64,000 bases of DNA from JBEVNR01 sp040507985. Lineage in GTDB: Bacteria > Pseudomonadota > Alphaproteobacteria > Rickettsiales > UBA6187. The DNA is taken from positions 37,113-101,112 of the forward strand of contig JBEVNR010000016.1 in assembly GCA_040507985.1 (NCBI GenBank). The letters run 5' to 3'. Positions 1 to 7,950 of this stretch are shown here, in pieces. Positions within the stretch are counted from its first letter, which is position 1; the number at the start of each line of letters is the position of its first letter. The position numbers and the translations under genes were made by a program. The notes beneath the pieces were generated by a model, which saw nothing but the letters and a program-made list of their open reading frames with translations, was not told the DNA's origin and searched no databases.

Positions 1-1
1 G

Positions 2-1375
2 CAATCTATCCTCAACCGCTACCTATGGTATCTTGGAAAGGGTGTTGCGAACAACGACAACGCTGCCCCCGCTGCGCGTCATGAAGAAGAATACCGCCTC
101 GCATGGAACGGCAACGACAAGGACATAGGCATATGCGGCAGATTGGACGAAATTATCCAAAACTGTAAAGTGGAAGCCGGTCAAATCGCAGCTTCCACTT
201 CCACGGACGGCCGGTCGAATCAGTCTAAATCACTACTCAAAATCCAGAAGTGGCAGAAGTTTTTTGAGGATATGAAGCAGCAGTGCGATCCGCAACATTA
301 TAAAGCTCTGGCCATAGATGACCAATTAGAGGCTGCAAACGCGCTGCTAAACGCGATAAACACGCAAAGCATTGATGATCTGATGGGTGATAAAAGGCGT
401 AATCTTATGGATGCCATTCTTAGCGCCATGGTCACGCTTTACGGCGACGCCGTCGCGAAAAGCGAAGATTCCGTCCTCGATCCCGTCTTTTTCGTGTGTT
501 CCGCCAATCCGGAGGAACAAGAGATGCTCAGAAAGGGGTTGACGCAATCTCCGGCAGGCTATTTGATCCAACATGACGATCAATCCAACGGCGCGCTTGC
601 TCCTTTCGTACATTTCTTTGAGAAAGTAAGAAAAGGAGAACAGAAGCTGCCTCGCCGTGATGACTTTTGCCGTGCGCTTAAAAACCGGCAGGGCGACGTA
701 TTCTATCCTCAAGAATCGAGCACATGCGTGACGGAACCGCTGAGCGAGCTGGTTCATTTTGAGACGTATCACCAAAACAACCCGAATCACCGAGACAACC
801 CGACATGGGAAGCCCTGCTCACCCTTCCTGACGGCAGAAGTCTTTCGCAAGGGTTGGCGTTTCACTTACATGTCCGGAAGCTTGCCGAGGCAATTAGGGA
901 CGTAGGGCTTCAGCAAGAACATTTCAGCTTCGACGCCTCTAGCCTTACCCCCGGCTTCGAGGAAGCCATGTCCGACAATATGTTTAACCCATACCGGCAA
1001 AATAGCCGTCCACTGAATCTTATCGTTGCGCTTCCCGAGAATATGAATGCCGATGCACTTACTCCGGGCAGTATGGCGCATAACATGCTATGCGTGCACC
1101 CTCTGCTATGGCGATATATGTCCGGAATCGTCGTCGTAGACAAGGTGACCGAACATAGCGCGCAAGTTGTCGCCTATTTAGATGCGAGTACAAAAAACAT
1201 CGTCTGTTGCAACGATAGCGTATTGAAATGGCTAGGCTGCGCTGAAGCCTTCGTCAGAAGCAAAATCAAACAAACTTCTGACGAAGCTGCCATTCAAGTT
1301 TGCAATGAAGCGCTGGCAGTGATACTGATCCTAAAAAATCAGCTTGACATACGCGTCGAGAATTCTGTTTTTTAG
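2..1375 (+). CDS. Unknown protein, 5'-truncated by the window edge
   Basis: The frame is open from the first bases of the window to a TAG at 1375, giving about 457 visible residues; the true start lies upstream. A TTG at 143 in the same frame would shorten it, but nothing argues for that. I recognise no domain family. The protein looks soluble and of mixed composition, with no membrane segment in the visible part and scattered cysteines. It ends 247 bp before the lipoprotein array, which has its own promoter, so the two are probably transcribed separately. It resembles in style the other lone unknown genes of this window (24.0, 27.6, 49.3 kb) but I could not align it with them by eye. Coding is likely because the frame is long and uninterrupted. 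Confidence 0.6.
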   Translation, partial: QSILNRYLWYLGKGVANNDNAAPAARHEEEYRLAWNGNDKDIGICGRLDEIIQNCKVEAGQIAASTSTDGRSNQSKSLLKIQKWQKFFEDMKQQCDPQHYKALAIDDQLEAANALLNAINTQSIDDLMGDKRRNLMDAILSAMVTLYGDAVAKSEDSVLDPVFFVCSANPEEQEMLRKGLTQSPAGYLIQHDDQSNGALAPFVHFFEKVRKGEQKLPRRDDFCRALKNRQGDVFYPQESSTCVTEPLSELVHFETYHQNNPNHRDNPTWEALLTLPDGRSLSQGLAFHLHVRKLAEAIRDVGLQQEHFSFDASSLTPGFEEAMSDNMFNPYRQNSRPLNLIVALPENMNADALTPGSMAHNMLCVHPLLWRYMSGIVVVDKVTEHSAQVVAYLDASTKNIVCCNDSVLKWLGCAEAFVRSKIKQTSDEAAIQVCNEALAVILILKNQLDIRVENSVF

Positions 1376-1549
1376 CGCGTTTTGCCCGTATTTCGCTCTA
1401 TGTTTTCGCACTCCTAACGGTTGCTTTCTGTGATTTCTGATTTTCGTTCGCGTCAATCGAGCAGGCTCGATTTCGGGAGTTTTTCGGATAAAAAAAAGAA
1501 AAAAAGAATAAATAGGACGTAAAAAGAGTGTTTACTCCCTATTTTTTTG

Positions 1550-1578
1550 TTGCTTTATATACACTAATTCGGTATATA
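1550..1578 (+). promoter_or_regulatory. Predicted sigma70 promoter of the lipoprotein array
   Basis: TTGCTT (1550-1555) and TATATA (1573-1578) are separated by 17 bp. Transcription would begin near 1586, just after the in-frame ATG at 1581, which supports the ATG at 1623 as the real start of the first lipoprotein. Seen in sequence; activity is inferred. Confidence 0.5.
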
Positions 1579-1622
1579 TAATGAATCTTAACCTTAAGGA
1601 TTCGCGACGCGTAGGAGAAGCC

Positions 1623-2078
1623 ATGAAACGCTATGCCATATTCGCCTTAGTCGCGTTGGGGTTGTCCGCCTGCTCTCACGCGCGCCCTAACGCGAAACTG
1701 TTAAACGGCGCGCCCACATCGGCGCCGGTCGCCTATAAGCAGGGGTGGCGCGACGGATGCGAAAGCGGCATGGCGATGACGGGCAACTTCGCGTATAAAG
1801 CCGCCTATCGCTACCGGGTGGATAGGGCGATGTTGAACGACATGCAATATTATCGCGGAAGAAAAGAGGGCGAAACCTATTGCGCCCACTACACCATGGC
1901 GGTGCAGTGGGAGTCCGGCGTGCTGCCGACGACGCCGTCGCAAGAGAAGTCGTTGCTTCCGGAGACCGACGGCGTGTTCGCGGTCATGGCCAAATGGGGA
2001 GCTCCGTCGTTGATCGATTTTCAAAACGTGCGCGGCGAAAGCAACGTGATGGGCGCGATTTTTACGCAATACCAATAA
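1623..2078 (+). CDS. Small lipoprotein, array member 1
   Basis: A 151-residue protein whose N-terminus has a signal peptide with lipobox LSAC, so it is expected to be lipid-anchored in the cell envelope. The start at 1623 is chosen over 1581 because AGGAGA lies just upstream (1613-1618) and because the predicted promoter would start transcription after 1581. The core shared by the five array members is present: an aromatic residue, then GWRDGCESG, a 40-residue interval, then YC. This member alone has a C-terminal extension of about 60 residues. The conserved cysteine pair suggests a disulfide in the periplasm (inference). The family is not one I can name. It is the first of five genes in the same direction. 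Confidence 0.8.
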   Translation: MKRYAIFALVALGLSACSHARPNAKLLNGAPTSAPVAYKQGWRDGCESGMAMTGNFAYKAAYRYRVDRAMLNDMQYYRGRKEGETYCAHYTMAVQWESGVLPTTPSQEKSLLPETDGVFAVMAKWGAPSLIDFQNVRGESNVMGAIFTQYQ

Positions 2079-2086
2079 ATATTCGC

Positions 2087-2413
2087 ATGATGAACGCCTT
2101 ATTTTTTCGCGCGGCCATAGGGTTGTGGGCGGCGTCCTCCGTGGCGTCGTGCTCGCTGCCGCCGGGCAGTCCGCTCGGCTATCGACGGGTATTGCTGTAC
2201 GGCGCGCCGACCGGAGGCGACGCGTTTTCCCGGGGCTGGCGCGACGGCTGCGACACGGCGCTGGCCATCGTCGGCTCCGGAACGCTGCGACTGGTGGGGG
2301 ACAAGACGAACGCCTCTTACGCGCGACGCCTTTCGACTGATTCCGCGTATGAAAAGGGCGCGGAAATGGGCGGCAATTACTGCGCGCATTTTTTGGACTA
2401 CAACTCCGGATGA
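2087..2413 (+). CDS. Small lipoprotein, array member 2
   Basis: A 108-residue protein starting at one of two adjacent ATGs (2087 or 2090), 8 bp after member 1. A signal peptide ends in a VASC lipobox. The family core is recognisable: FSRGWRDGC, then a second conserved cysteine in GGNYC. The interval between these cysteines is 43 residues here, against 40 in the other four members, so this copy carries a three-residue insertion. No clear Shine-Dalgarno sequence is visible, so translational coupling to member 1 is likely. It is the most divergent of the five in the middle region. Confidence 0.75.
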   Translation: MMNALFFRAAIGLWAASSVASCSLPPGSPLGYRRVLLYGAPTGGDAFSRGWRDGCDTALAIVGSGTLRLVGDKTNASYARRLSTDSAYEKGAEMGGNYCAHFLDYNSG

Positions 2414-2416
2414 CGC

Positions 2417-2773
2417 ATGAAAACGTTGGCATGGACGCTTGTCGCGTCGCTCTTCGCGACGTCGTGCGCGGGAGGAAGAAGTCTGTCGCTCGGGCGTCCG
2501 TTCGCGCTTGACCCGACGCCGCCGCCCGGCTCGCCCCCCTTCCGCCAAGCGTATAAAGACGGGTGCGAAAGCGCCCTCTCCGGCATGGGGAATCCGTTCA
2601 TCAAGATGTTCCACCATTTTTCCTACGATACGCGCATGGCGAACGACCAAACCTATAACCGTACGTGGAACGCCTCGAACGATTATTGCCGCTTGTTTTT
2701 GTTTACGGGCGACGAGCATCTGCAAAACGAGGAATTTCAACGCTACGACAAGCCCTTTTGGTTTATGGAATGA
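2417..2773 (+). CDS. Small lipoprotein, array member 3
   Basis: A 118-residue protein beginning three bases after the stop of member 2. The signal peptide ends in FATSC, the lipobox cysteine. The proline-rich linker before the core (DPTPPPGSPP) resembles that of member 5. The core reads AYKDGCESALSGMGN and, 40 residues after the first conserved cysteine, YC. It also shows the conserved pattern of an aromatic stretch, ND and a tryptophan before the second cysteine. A short C-terminal tail rich in aromatic residues follows. Coupled by close spacing to both neighbours. Function unknown. Confidence 0.75.
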   Translation: MKTLAWTLVASLFATSCAGGRSLSLGRPFALDPTPPPGSPPFRQAYKDGCESALSGMGNPFIKMFHHFSYDTRMANDQTYNRTWNASNDYCRLFLFTGDEHLQNEEFQRYDKPFWFME

Positions 2774-3093
2774 TAAAAATGGCGGCGTTTTTAGCGATGG
2801 CATGGGCGCTCGCCGGTTGCGGCGGGGCGCAACCGCTCATGCTGCCGATATGGAGGCAACGCATGATAGATCGAGGCATAGAAGGCGCGTCGCCGGTTTT
2901 TAACGCGGGATGGAGAGACGGCTGCGCCTCCGGATCCGCCACCGCCGCGCGTTACGAACAACGGCTTTTTCACGGGTTCCGTATGGAGGAAAGTCTCGTG
3001 AATAACGACGAATATTACGACGCCTGGCGTCGGGCGTTTCGGTATTGCCATCGCTATTTATACCAATATCACCGCAAGAGCTTCTCGAATTGA
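2770..3093 (+). CDS. Small lipoprotein, array member 4
   Basis: A 107-residue protein whose ATG overlaps the stop of member 3 (ATGA). The N-terminus is a short signal peptide with lipobox ALAGC. The core has FNAGWRDGCASG, 40 residues, then YC. This copy lacks the glycine-asparagine pair after the first cysteine found in members 1, 3 and 5, but keeps the aromatic and NDEYYDAW region. A longer reading frame upstream is ignored because it would run through member 3. Part of the five-gene operon. Confidence 0.75.
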   Translation: MIKMAAFLAMAWALAGCGGAQPLMLPIWRQRMIDRGIEGASPVFNAGWRDGCASGSATAARYEQRLFHGFRMEESLVNNDEYYDAWRRAFRYCHRYLYQYHRKSFSN

Positions 3094-3094
3094 C

Positions 3095-3376
3095 ATGAAA
3101 CGCCCGTTATGCATCGCCGTCGTCCTGCTTTCCGCCTGCGCGCCGACGCCTCTGGGATTGACGCGCCGTCCGCCCGGTCCGCCGGATTTCGTCTCCGGCT
3201 ACGAAGACGGTTGCAACTCGGGGTTATCCGCCTTCGGCAACAGCTATTATAAAAGTTTTTACCGCTTCACCAAGCGTTTCGACGCGGCGGACGATGCCCT
3301 ATACCAGAACGGATGGGAAAAAGGCTATGAGTATTGCCGGCAATATGCTATGAAATGGACGCACGGACCGTTATAA
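3095..3376 (+). CDS. Small lipoprotein, array member 5
   Basis: The shortest member, 93 residues, starting directly after the stop of member 4. The signal peptide ends in LLSAC. After a short proline-rich linker comes the core FVSGYEDGCNSG, an interval of exactly 40 residues, and YC. It is close to a minimal version of the family: signal peptide, linker, core. The next gene, an Rrf2-type regulator, starts 21 bp downstream in the same direction, which suggests co-transcription. Function unknown. Confidence 0.75.
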   Translation: MKRPLCIAVVLLSACAPTPLGLTRRPPGPPDFVSGYEDGCNSGLSAFGNSYYKSFYRFTKRFDAADDALYQNGWEKGYEYCRQYAMKWTHGPL

Positions 3377-3397
3377 AACATCGCGAATTATTGAGAC

Positions 3398-3832
3398 ATG
3401 CTATCACAAAAAGCGAAATACGCCCTCAAGGCGCTGGTGCTGCTGGCGACCTTGAAGAAAGGCGAAACGATGCAATGCGCCGAGATAGCCAAGCGCGAGG
3501 ACATTCCCAAAAAATTTCTCGACAACATCCTGCAATTGCTTAAAACCGCCAACGTCGTCACCAGCGAACGAGGGAAATACGGGGGATACCAATTGGCGAA
3601 ATCCGCCGAAGAGGTGACGTTCGGGCAGGTGCTGCGCATCGTGGACGGACCGCTCGCCCTGCTTCCGTGCGTCAGCAAAACCGCCTATCGCCGCTGCGAC
3701 GATTGCGTGGACGAAGCCACCTGCGCGGTGCGCAAGGTGATGCTGCAAGTGCGTAACAGCACGTCCGGCATTTTAGACAACACCACCTTATGGGACGTGC
3801 TGGAAGGAAAGGACCGGGCGGGCGCAGAGTGA
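3398..3832 (+). CDS. Rrf2-family transcriptional regulator with four-cysteine cluster
   Basis: A 144-residue protein with the Rrf2 winged-helix start (MLSQKAKYALKALVLLA), a recognition region around residues 30-65 including GGYQLA, and a C-terminal cysteine group at C91, C100, C103 and C109. Rrf2 proteins such as IscR, NsrR and RsrR often bind an Fe-S cluster through such cysteines and respond to iron, nitric oxide or redox state; that this one does so is inference. It follows the five lipoprotein genes at a 21-bp distance and may be their last operon member. The spacing of the cysteines differs from IscR, so I do not call it IscR. Confidence 0.9.
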   Translation: MLSQKAKYALKALVLLATLKKGETMQCAEIAKREDIPKKFLDNILQLLKTANVVTSERGKYGGYQLAKSAEEVTFGQVLRIVDGPLALLPCVSKTAYRRCDDCVDEATCAVRKVMLQVRNSTSGILDNTTLWDVLEGKDRAGAE

Positions 3833-3993
3833 AGCATGCGTTAATTATCCAAGGAGATAATCCGAAAAAAAACCTCTAAAAAATTCCGACGGCGCAGCTA
3901 CGGAGAGGAAATGTTAATAATGGCGCGATACGATACCATATATGTGCCGGCGGCGGAAGCTCGGCAAGGCATACATATTAATCGGTAAATCTC

Positions 3994-5268
3994 ATGCGCG
4001 CCGCTTCTTTCGTCGACGAGCGTCATTTGTCTCCCGCCTCCCTCGCGACGCCGCTCCATCGCTACGTGTCCGCCATGGAGCGGTTAATAAAGGTCGTGCA
4101 AGACCTCTCCCAAACGCGAAGCGCGGAAGAGGTGGTCGCCATCGTGCGCATCGCCGCGCGCGAATTGACGGGAGCGGACGGCGCGACGTTCGTATTGCGC
4201 GACGGCGACCAATGCTATTACGTCGAAGAAAACGCGATTAGTCCGCTATGGAAAGGCAAGCGCTTTCCGATTCATGCGTGCATTAGCGGGTGGGCGATGC
4301 TGCACGGCGAATCGACGGTTATCGAAGACATTTACAAAGACTCCCGCATTCCCCACGACGCCTATCGGCCCACCTTCGTCAAAAGCCTGGCCATGGTGCC
4401 CATTCGTAAAAACAATCCGATCGGGGCCATAGGGAATTATTGGGCCGCGAACCGGAATCCTTCTGCGGAAGAAATACATATTTTACAGGCGCTGGCGGAC
4501 ACCACGTCGGTGGCGCTTGAGAACGCTCAGCTTTATACCGACTTGAAGCGCAACCTCTTCGTCATTCAAGAGCGGGAGGCGCGCATCCGCGACCAACACG
4601 AGACGCTAAAGGTATTTACCCGCGCCCTGGCGCACGACTTGAAGGAACCTGCCCACGTCGTTAATTCTTTTGCCGACGTCATTGAGGAAGAAGGCGGAAT
4701 TTCCGTCGACGCGAAGGAATATTTTTCGCACATTCGTTCCGCCGGAAAACGCATGTTGGCGCTTATCGAAGCCGTGTCGGCGTATATGCAGGCGGACGCC
4801 TCCAAGGAAGCGCCGAATAAAGAAAATATTGACATGAACGACGCGCTTAAGGAAGCGACCGACAGCGTTTCTGAGATTATAAACGATAAAAAAGCCCTCG
4901 TCTCTTCCGATCCCCTGCCGAACGTATGCGCCAACCGCTCCTTTATCGTCCGTTTATGGAGAAACCTGATTGTAAACGCCGTGCGTTATAACGATCGCGT
5001 TCCGGAAGTGCGCATTTCGGCGGAAGAGCAGGAAGGGATATGGGTGTTTCGGGTGGAAGACAACGGCGTCGGCGTCGAAGAAAAGTGCAGGGCGGAAATA
5101 TTTTTACCCTTCAAACGCGCCTCGTCCCAATCCGACGGCGCCGGTCTGGGACTCGCAACCTGCGATAAAATTCTGGCGGCGCATGGGGGAAAGATATGGT
5201 ACGAATCCACTCCCGGGAAAGGATCGACGTTTTTTTTCTCTATTCCTCAATATGCCTTTTCCGCGTGA
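3994..5268 (+). CDS. GAF-domain sensor histidine kinase
   Basis: A 424-residue soluble kinase without membrane segments. Residues 30-180 look like a GAF domain. A helical linker follows, then a dimerisation domain with the phospho-acceptor H214 in ALAHDLKEP, and a catalytic ATPase domain with N box NLIVNAV (324-330), G1 box DNGVG (356-360) and G2 box GAGLGLA (382-388). It should autophosphorylate in response to a cytoplasmic signal. No response regulator is adjacent, so the partner is elsewhere. The start is uncertain: ATG at 3994 gives the longest form, and a second ATG at 4075 (residue 28) lies just before the GAF-like region. No strong ribosome binding site separates them. Confidence 0.85.
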   Translation: MRAASFVDERHLSPASLATPLHRYVSAMERLIKVVQDLSQTRSAEEVVAIVRIAARELTGADGATFVLRDGDQCYYVEENAISPLWKGKRFPIHACISGWAMLHGESTVIEDIYKDSRIPHDAYRPTFVKSLAMVPIRKNNPIGAIGNYWAANRNPSAEEIHILQALADTTSVALENAQLYTDLKRNLFVIQEREARIRDQHETLKVFTRALAHDLKEPAHVVNSFADVIEEEGGISVDAKEYFSHIRSAGKRMLALIEAVSAYMQADASKEAPNKENIDMNDALKEATDSVSEIINDKKALVSSDPLPNVCANRSFIVRLWRNLIVNAVRYNDRVPEVRISAEEQEGIWVFRVEDNGVGVEEKCRAEIFLPFKRASSQSDGAGLGLATCDKILAAHGGKIWYESTPGKGSTFFFSIPQYAFSA

Positions 5269-5316
5269 ATGCCGGGTGCGGGATAGTCTTGAAAACGCAC
5301 GTTTTGAGACTTTTCA

Positions 5317-5369
5317 TTGACAAAAACTCAACATACAATTTTGTCATGACATTGTCTGTTTTTTATGCT
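5317..5369 (+). promoter_or_regulatory. Promoter and palindromic operator of the toxin-antitoxin pair
   Basis: A promoter reads TTGTCA (5341-5346), 17-bp spacer, TATGCT (5364-5369). An inverted repeat, TGACAAAA (5318-5325) and TTTTGTCA (5339-5346), has its right arm covering the -35 box. That is where a ribbon-helix-helix antitoxin would be expected to repress its own operon. The sites are seen directly; autoregulation is inferred from the family. Confidence 0.6.
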
Positions 5370-5397
5370 ACGCTGTACGTAGTCATGGAGACAAGCT

Positions 5398-5679
5398 ATG
5401 CAAGCGACCCGTTCAGAAAAAATTGATTTGCGACTCACTCCGATAGCCAAACGGATGCTTTATCAAGCGGCAATGGCAACGCACCGTTCCGTATCAGAAT
5501 TTGTGCTTGAAAGCGCATTATCCCGTGCGGAAGAAACGTTGCCTGATCGACAAACGTTCGGACTGAATGCGACGCAATGGCAAAACTTCATAGCCGCGCT
5601 TGATGCCCCTCCTCGGGACATGCCGCGCCTGGAAAAACTTCTTAATGAGCCAAGCGTTTTTGAGCGTCCCGTTTCATGA
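5398..5679 (+). CDS. DUF1778 antitoxin (TacA-like)
   Basis: A 93-residue protein starting EKIDLRLTPIAKRMLYQAA, the typical N-terminus of the DUF1778 ribbon-helix-helix antitoxins (TacA, AtaR, KacA). This part binds DNA as a dimer; the C-terminal tail wraps the toxin. A GGAG (5387-5390) precedes the ATG. The stop overlaps the toxin start by four bases (ATGA), giving tight coupling. A promoter with an inverted repeat over its -35 box lies immediately upstream, consistent with conditional autorepression. Confidence 0.9.
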   Translation: MQATRSEKIDLRLTPIAKRMLYQAAMATHRSVSEFVLESALSRAEETLPDRQTFGLNATQWQNFIAALDAPPRDMPRLEKLLNEPSVFERPVS

Positions 5680-6173
5680 GCATGTTTCGGATTGAAAAAC
5701 TTGCACGGATTCATCAAGTCGATGGATTCGATTGCGGACAACAAGCGCTTAACCGATTCATTGAACGATTCGCCTTTCCTAACCAACAGGCGAACGCCTC
5801 GCAAACATACGTTGCCCTTATGGAAGATGAGGTTGTGGGATTCTACACCCTAACTGTTGGAGAAATTTCTTACGACGACGCTCCGGAACGCCTCACAAAA
5901 GGGTTGGCGAAACATCCCGTGCCTGTCATGATATTGGCGCGTCTGACAGTAAGCATCTCATGGCAAGGGAAAAGACTTGGCTCCGGTTTGCTGAAAGACG
6001 CCATGCGTCGCACGATGCAAGCAGCCGACATTGCAGGAATACGCGCTTTCATCGTCCACGCAAAAGACGAAGATGCAAAAGATTTCTATACGCATTTCAA
6101 TTTTATACCGTCACCGTCAGACTCTTTGCACCTGTTCATCCTTACCAAAGACCTGCGCCGATATGTTCTATAA
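5676..6173 (+). CDS. GNAT acetyltransferase toxin (TacT-like)
   Basis: A 165-residue GNAT-fold protein. The acetyl-CoA pyrophosphate loop is visible as QGKRLGSGLL (97-106), following the LARLTVS strand, and the catalytic tyrosine expected in TacT-type toxins is Y138 in DFYTHFNF. Family members acetylate the amino group of aminoacyl-tRNA and so block translation. The substrate tRNA cannot be read from the sequence. It forms an operon with the DUF1778 antitoxin. All key residues seem intact, so the toxin is probably active. Confidence 0.9.
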   Translation: MSMFRIEKLARIHQVDGFDCGQQALNRFIERFAFPNQQANASQTYVALMEDEVVGFYTLTVGEISYDDAPERLTKGLAKHPVPVMILARLTVSISWQGKRLGSGLLKDAMRRTMQAADIAGIRAFIVHAKDEDAKDFYTHFNFIPSPSDSLHLFILTKDLRRYVL

Positions 6174-6460
6174 GCAATCGTCTCTTAAAGCACATTTTCG
6201 GGACTACCGCCGTTTGTCGCTTACTTTCCTCCGCCGAAGAAAAACGGCACGTACTCCTTTATTTTTCGGATGACGGAGATTTTAAGCAGTAGGTTTTTAA
6301 AGGCATTTTCGCTAAAAAATTCCTGAAAATCGTCTCATTTTAAAAAGTGCACACAGCCTAGTATTTCCACCTAATACATTTCAATGTTTTTTATATTCGT
6401 CATTACGGGGAACATTCGCCTCCGGCCTCGCCGCAACCGGCGTTGGCGGAGTTCCCATCC
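6174..6460. other. Non-coding stretch between TA toxin and guaB 3' end
   Basis: 287 bp between convergent genes. It is AT-rich in the middle. I see no convincing gene, RNA or clean terminator hairpin. A half-palindrome near 6399-6413 (cgtcattacgggg) faintly resembles the GCGGGAATGACG repeat found elsewhere in the window. Confidence 0.4.
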
Positions 6461-7927
6461 CTATTTTCCCTGCGCGTAATTTGGCGCCTCTCGCGTGATG
6501 GTCACGTCGTGCGGATGGCTTTCCTTTAAGGACGCGCCGGAGATACGCACGAAGTCGCAATTTTTTTGCATATCGGGAATCGTCGCGTTTCCGGTGTAGC
6601 CCATGGCGGCCTTTAATCCCCCGACAAGCTGGTGCAATACGTCGCTGACCGGGCCTTTAAACGGCACCATGCCTTCCACCCCTTCCGGCACGAGCTTTAC
6701 TTGCTCCTCCACGTCTTGCTGGAAATAGCGATCCGCCGAACCGGCCGCCATCGCGCCGACCGACCCCATGCCGCGATAGGTTTTAAACGAACGGCCTTGG
6801 TATAAGATCGTTTCGCCCGGGCTTTCTTCCGTCCCGGCGAAAATGGAGCCGAGCATCACGCACGACGCCCCGGCCGCTATCGCCTTCGCCACGTCGCCGG
6901 AATATTTTATGCCGCCGTCGGCGATAAGCGGCACGTCGCGGCTTAAGCATTCTTCGGCGACGTCCATAATGGCCGTCACCTGCGGCACGCCGACGCCCGC
7001 CACGACGCGCGTGGTGCAGATCGAGCCGGGGCCGATGCCGACTTTCACCGCGTCGGCGCCCTCGTCGATCAGAATTTTTGCCGCCGCCTTCGTGGCGATG
7101 TTGCCGACGATGACGTCGGGAATATTTTTTAACGATTTAACCTTAGCTAACGTGTCGATGACCTTGCGCGAATGGCCGTGGGCCGTGTCGATGACGATGG
7201 CGTCGACGCCGGCGTCGATCAGGGCGTGCGCCCGCGCCATGCTATCGGCTCCGGTACCGATGGCGGCGACGACGCGCAGGCGTCCTTTGGCGTCTTTGGC
7301 AGCGTTCGGGTAGCGGCTGGCCTTTTCGATGTCGCGCACCGTAATCAGGCCGATGCAACGATAGGCGTCGTCGACCACCAGCAATTTTTCGATGCGATGT
7401 TGGTGCAACAGGCGCATGGCCTCGTCGCGCGTGACGGATTCCTTTACCGTCACCAGCTCTTTTCCCATAAAATCGGATACGGGGCGCGATAAATCCACGG
7501 CGAAACGCACGTCGCGGTTGCTTAAAATGCCGACTAACTTTCCGGCGTCGTCCATCACGGGAAAACCGGTGATGGAGTGCTTGTCGCGCAGCTCCAGCGC
7601 CTCGCGCAGCGTTGCGTCGGCGCGAATGGCGATGGGGTCGACCACCATGCCGGACTCGAATTTCTTCACTCTTTTTACCGCCGCGTGCTGCTCGTCGACC
7701 GTCATGTTGCGATGGATGCACCCGACGCCGCCGGACTGCGCCATGGCGATCGCCAGCCGTGCGTCCGTCACGGTATCCATCGCCGACGACACGATCGGAA
7801 TGCGCAGGGTGATGGAACGCGTCAGGCGCGACGAAGTGTCGGCGTCCGCCGGATGCACCTCGGAATAGCCGGGCGCCAGCAATACGTCGTCGAAAGTGAT
7901 GCCTATGCGTTCTCTCATGGTCGACAT
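6461..7927 (-). CDS. guaB: Inosine-5'-monophosphate dehydrogenase
   Basis: A 488-residue IMP dehydrogenase, the first dedicated step of GMP synthesis (IMP + NAD+ to XMP). The N-terminus ITFDDVLLAPGYSEV is diagnostic. Two CBS domains occupy roughly residues 95-210. The catalytic loop GPGSICTTRVVAGVG carries the active cysteine, and YRGMGSVGAM belongs to the mobile flap region. Length is normal. A downstream ATG three codons later is an alternative start. It lies 23 bp after the permease gene on the same strand, so it may be co-transcribed with it, although guaA is not nearby. Confidence 0.97.
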   Translation of the reverse strand: MSTMRERIGITFDDVLLAPGYSEVHPADADTSSRLTRSITLRIPIVSSAMDTVTDARLAIAMAQSGGVGCIHRNMTVDEQHAAVKRVKKFESGMVVDPIAIRADATLREALELRDKHSITGFPVMDDAGKLVGILSNRDVRFAVDLSRPVSDFMGKELVTVKESVTRDEAMRLLHQHRIEKLLVVDDAYRCIGLITVRDIEKASRYPNAAKDAKGRLRVVAAIGTGADSMARAHALIDAGVDAIVIDTAHGHSRKVIDTLAKVKSLKNIPDVIVGNIATKAAAKILIDEGADAVKVGIGPGSICTTRVVAGVGVPQVTAIMDVAEECLSRDVPLIADGGIKYSGDVAKAIAAGASCVMLGSIFAGTEESPGETILYQGRSFKTYRGMGSVGAMAAGSADRYFQQDVEEQVKLVPEGVEGMVPFKGPVSDVLHQLVGGLKAAMGYTGNATIPDMQKNCDFVRISGASLKESHPHDVTITREAPNYAQGK

Positions 7928-7950
7928 AACGTAGCGCGCCTTGGAAATTT

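Noticed and set aside
347..865. Long antisense reading frame of about 172 codons
   Set aside because: It lies opposite the unknown plus-strand gene, whose frame is longer and open to the window edge; no family feature is seen.
1511..1548. AATAGG/CCTATT hairpin with T run before the lipoprotein array
   Set aside because: The left arm needs a nine-base bulge between AATAGG and GAGT, so the stem is weak; it also lies partly within the predicted promoter region. I do not list it as a terminator.
1701..2803. Long minus-strand frames across the lipoprotein array
   Set aside because: They are arginine-rich, low in hydrophobic order and opposite genes that have lipoboxes and a shared conserved core.
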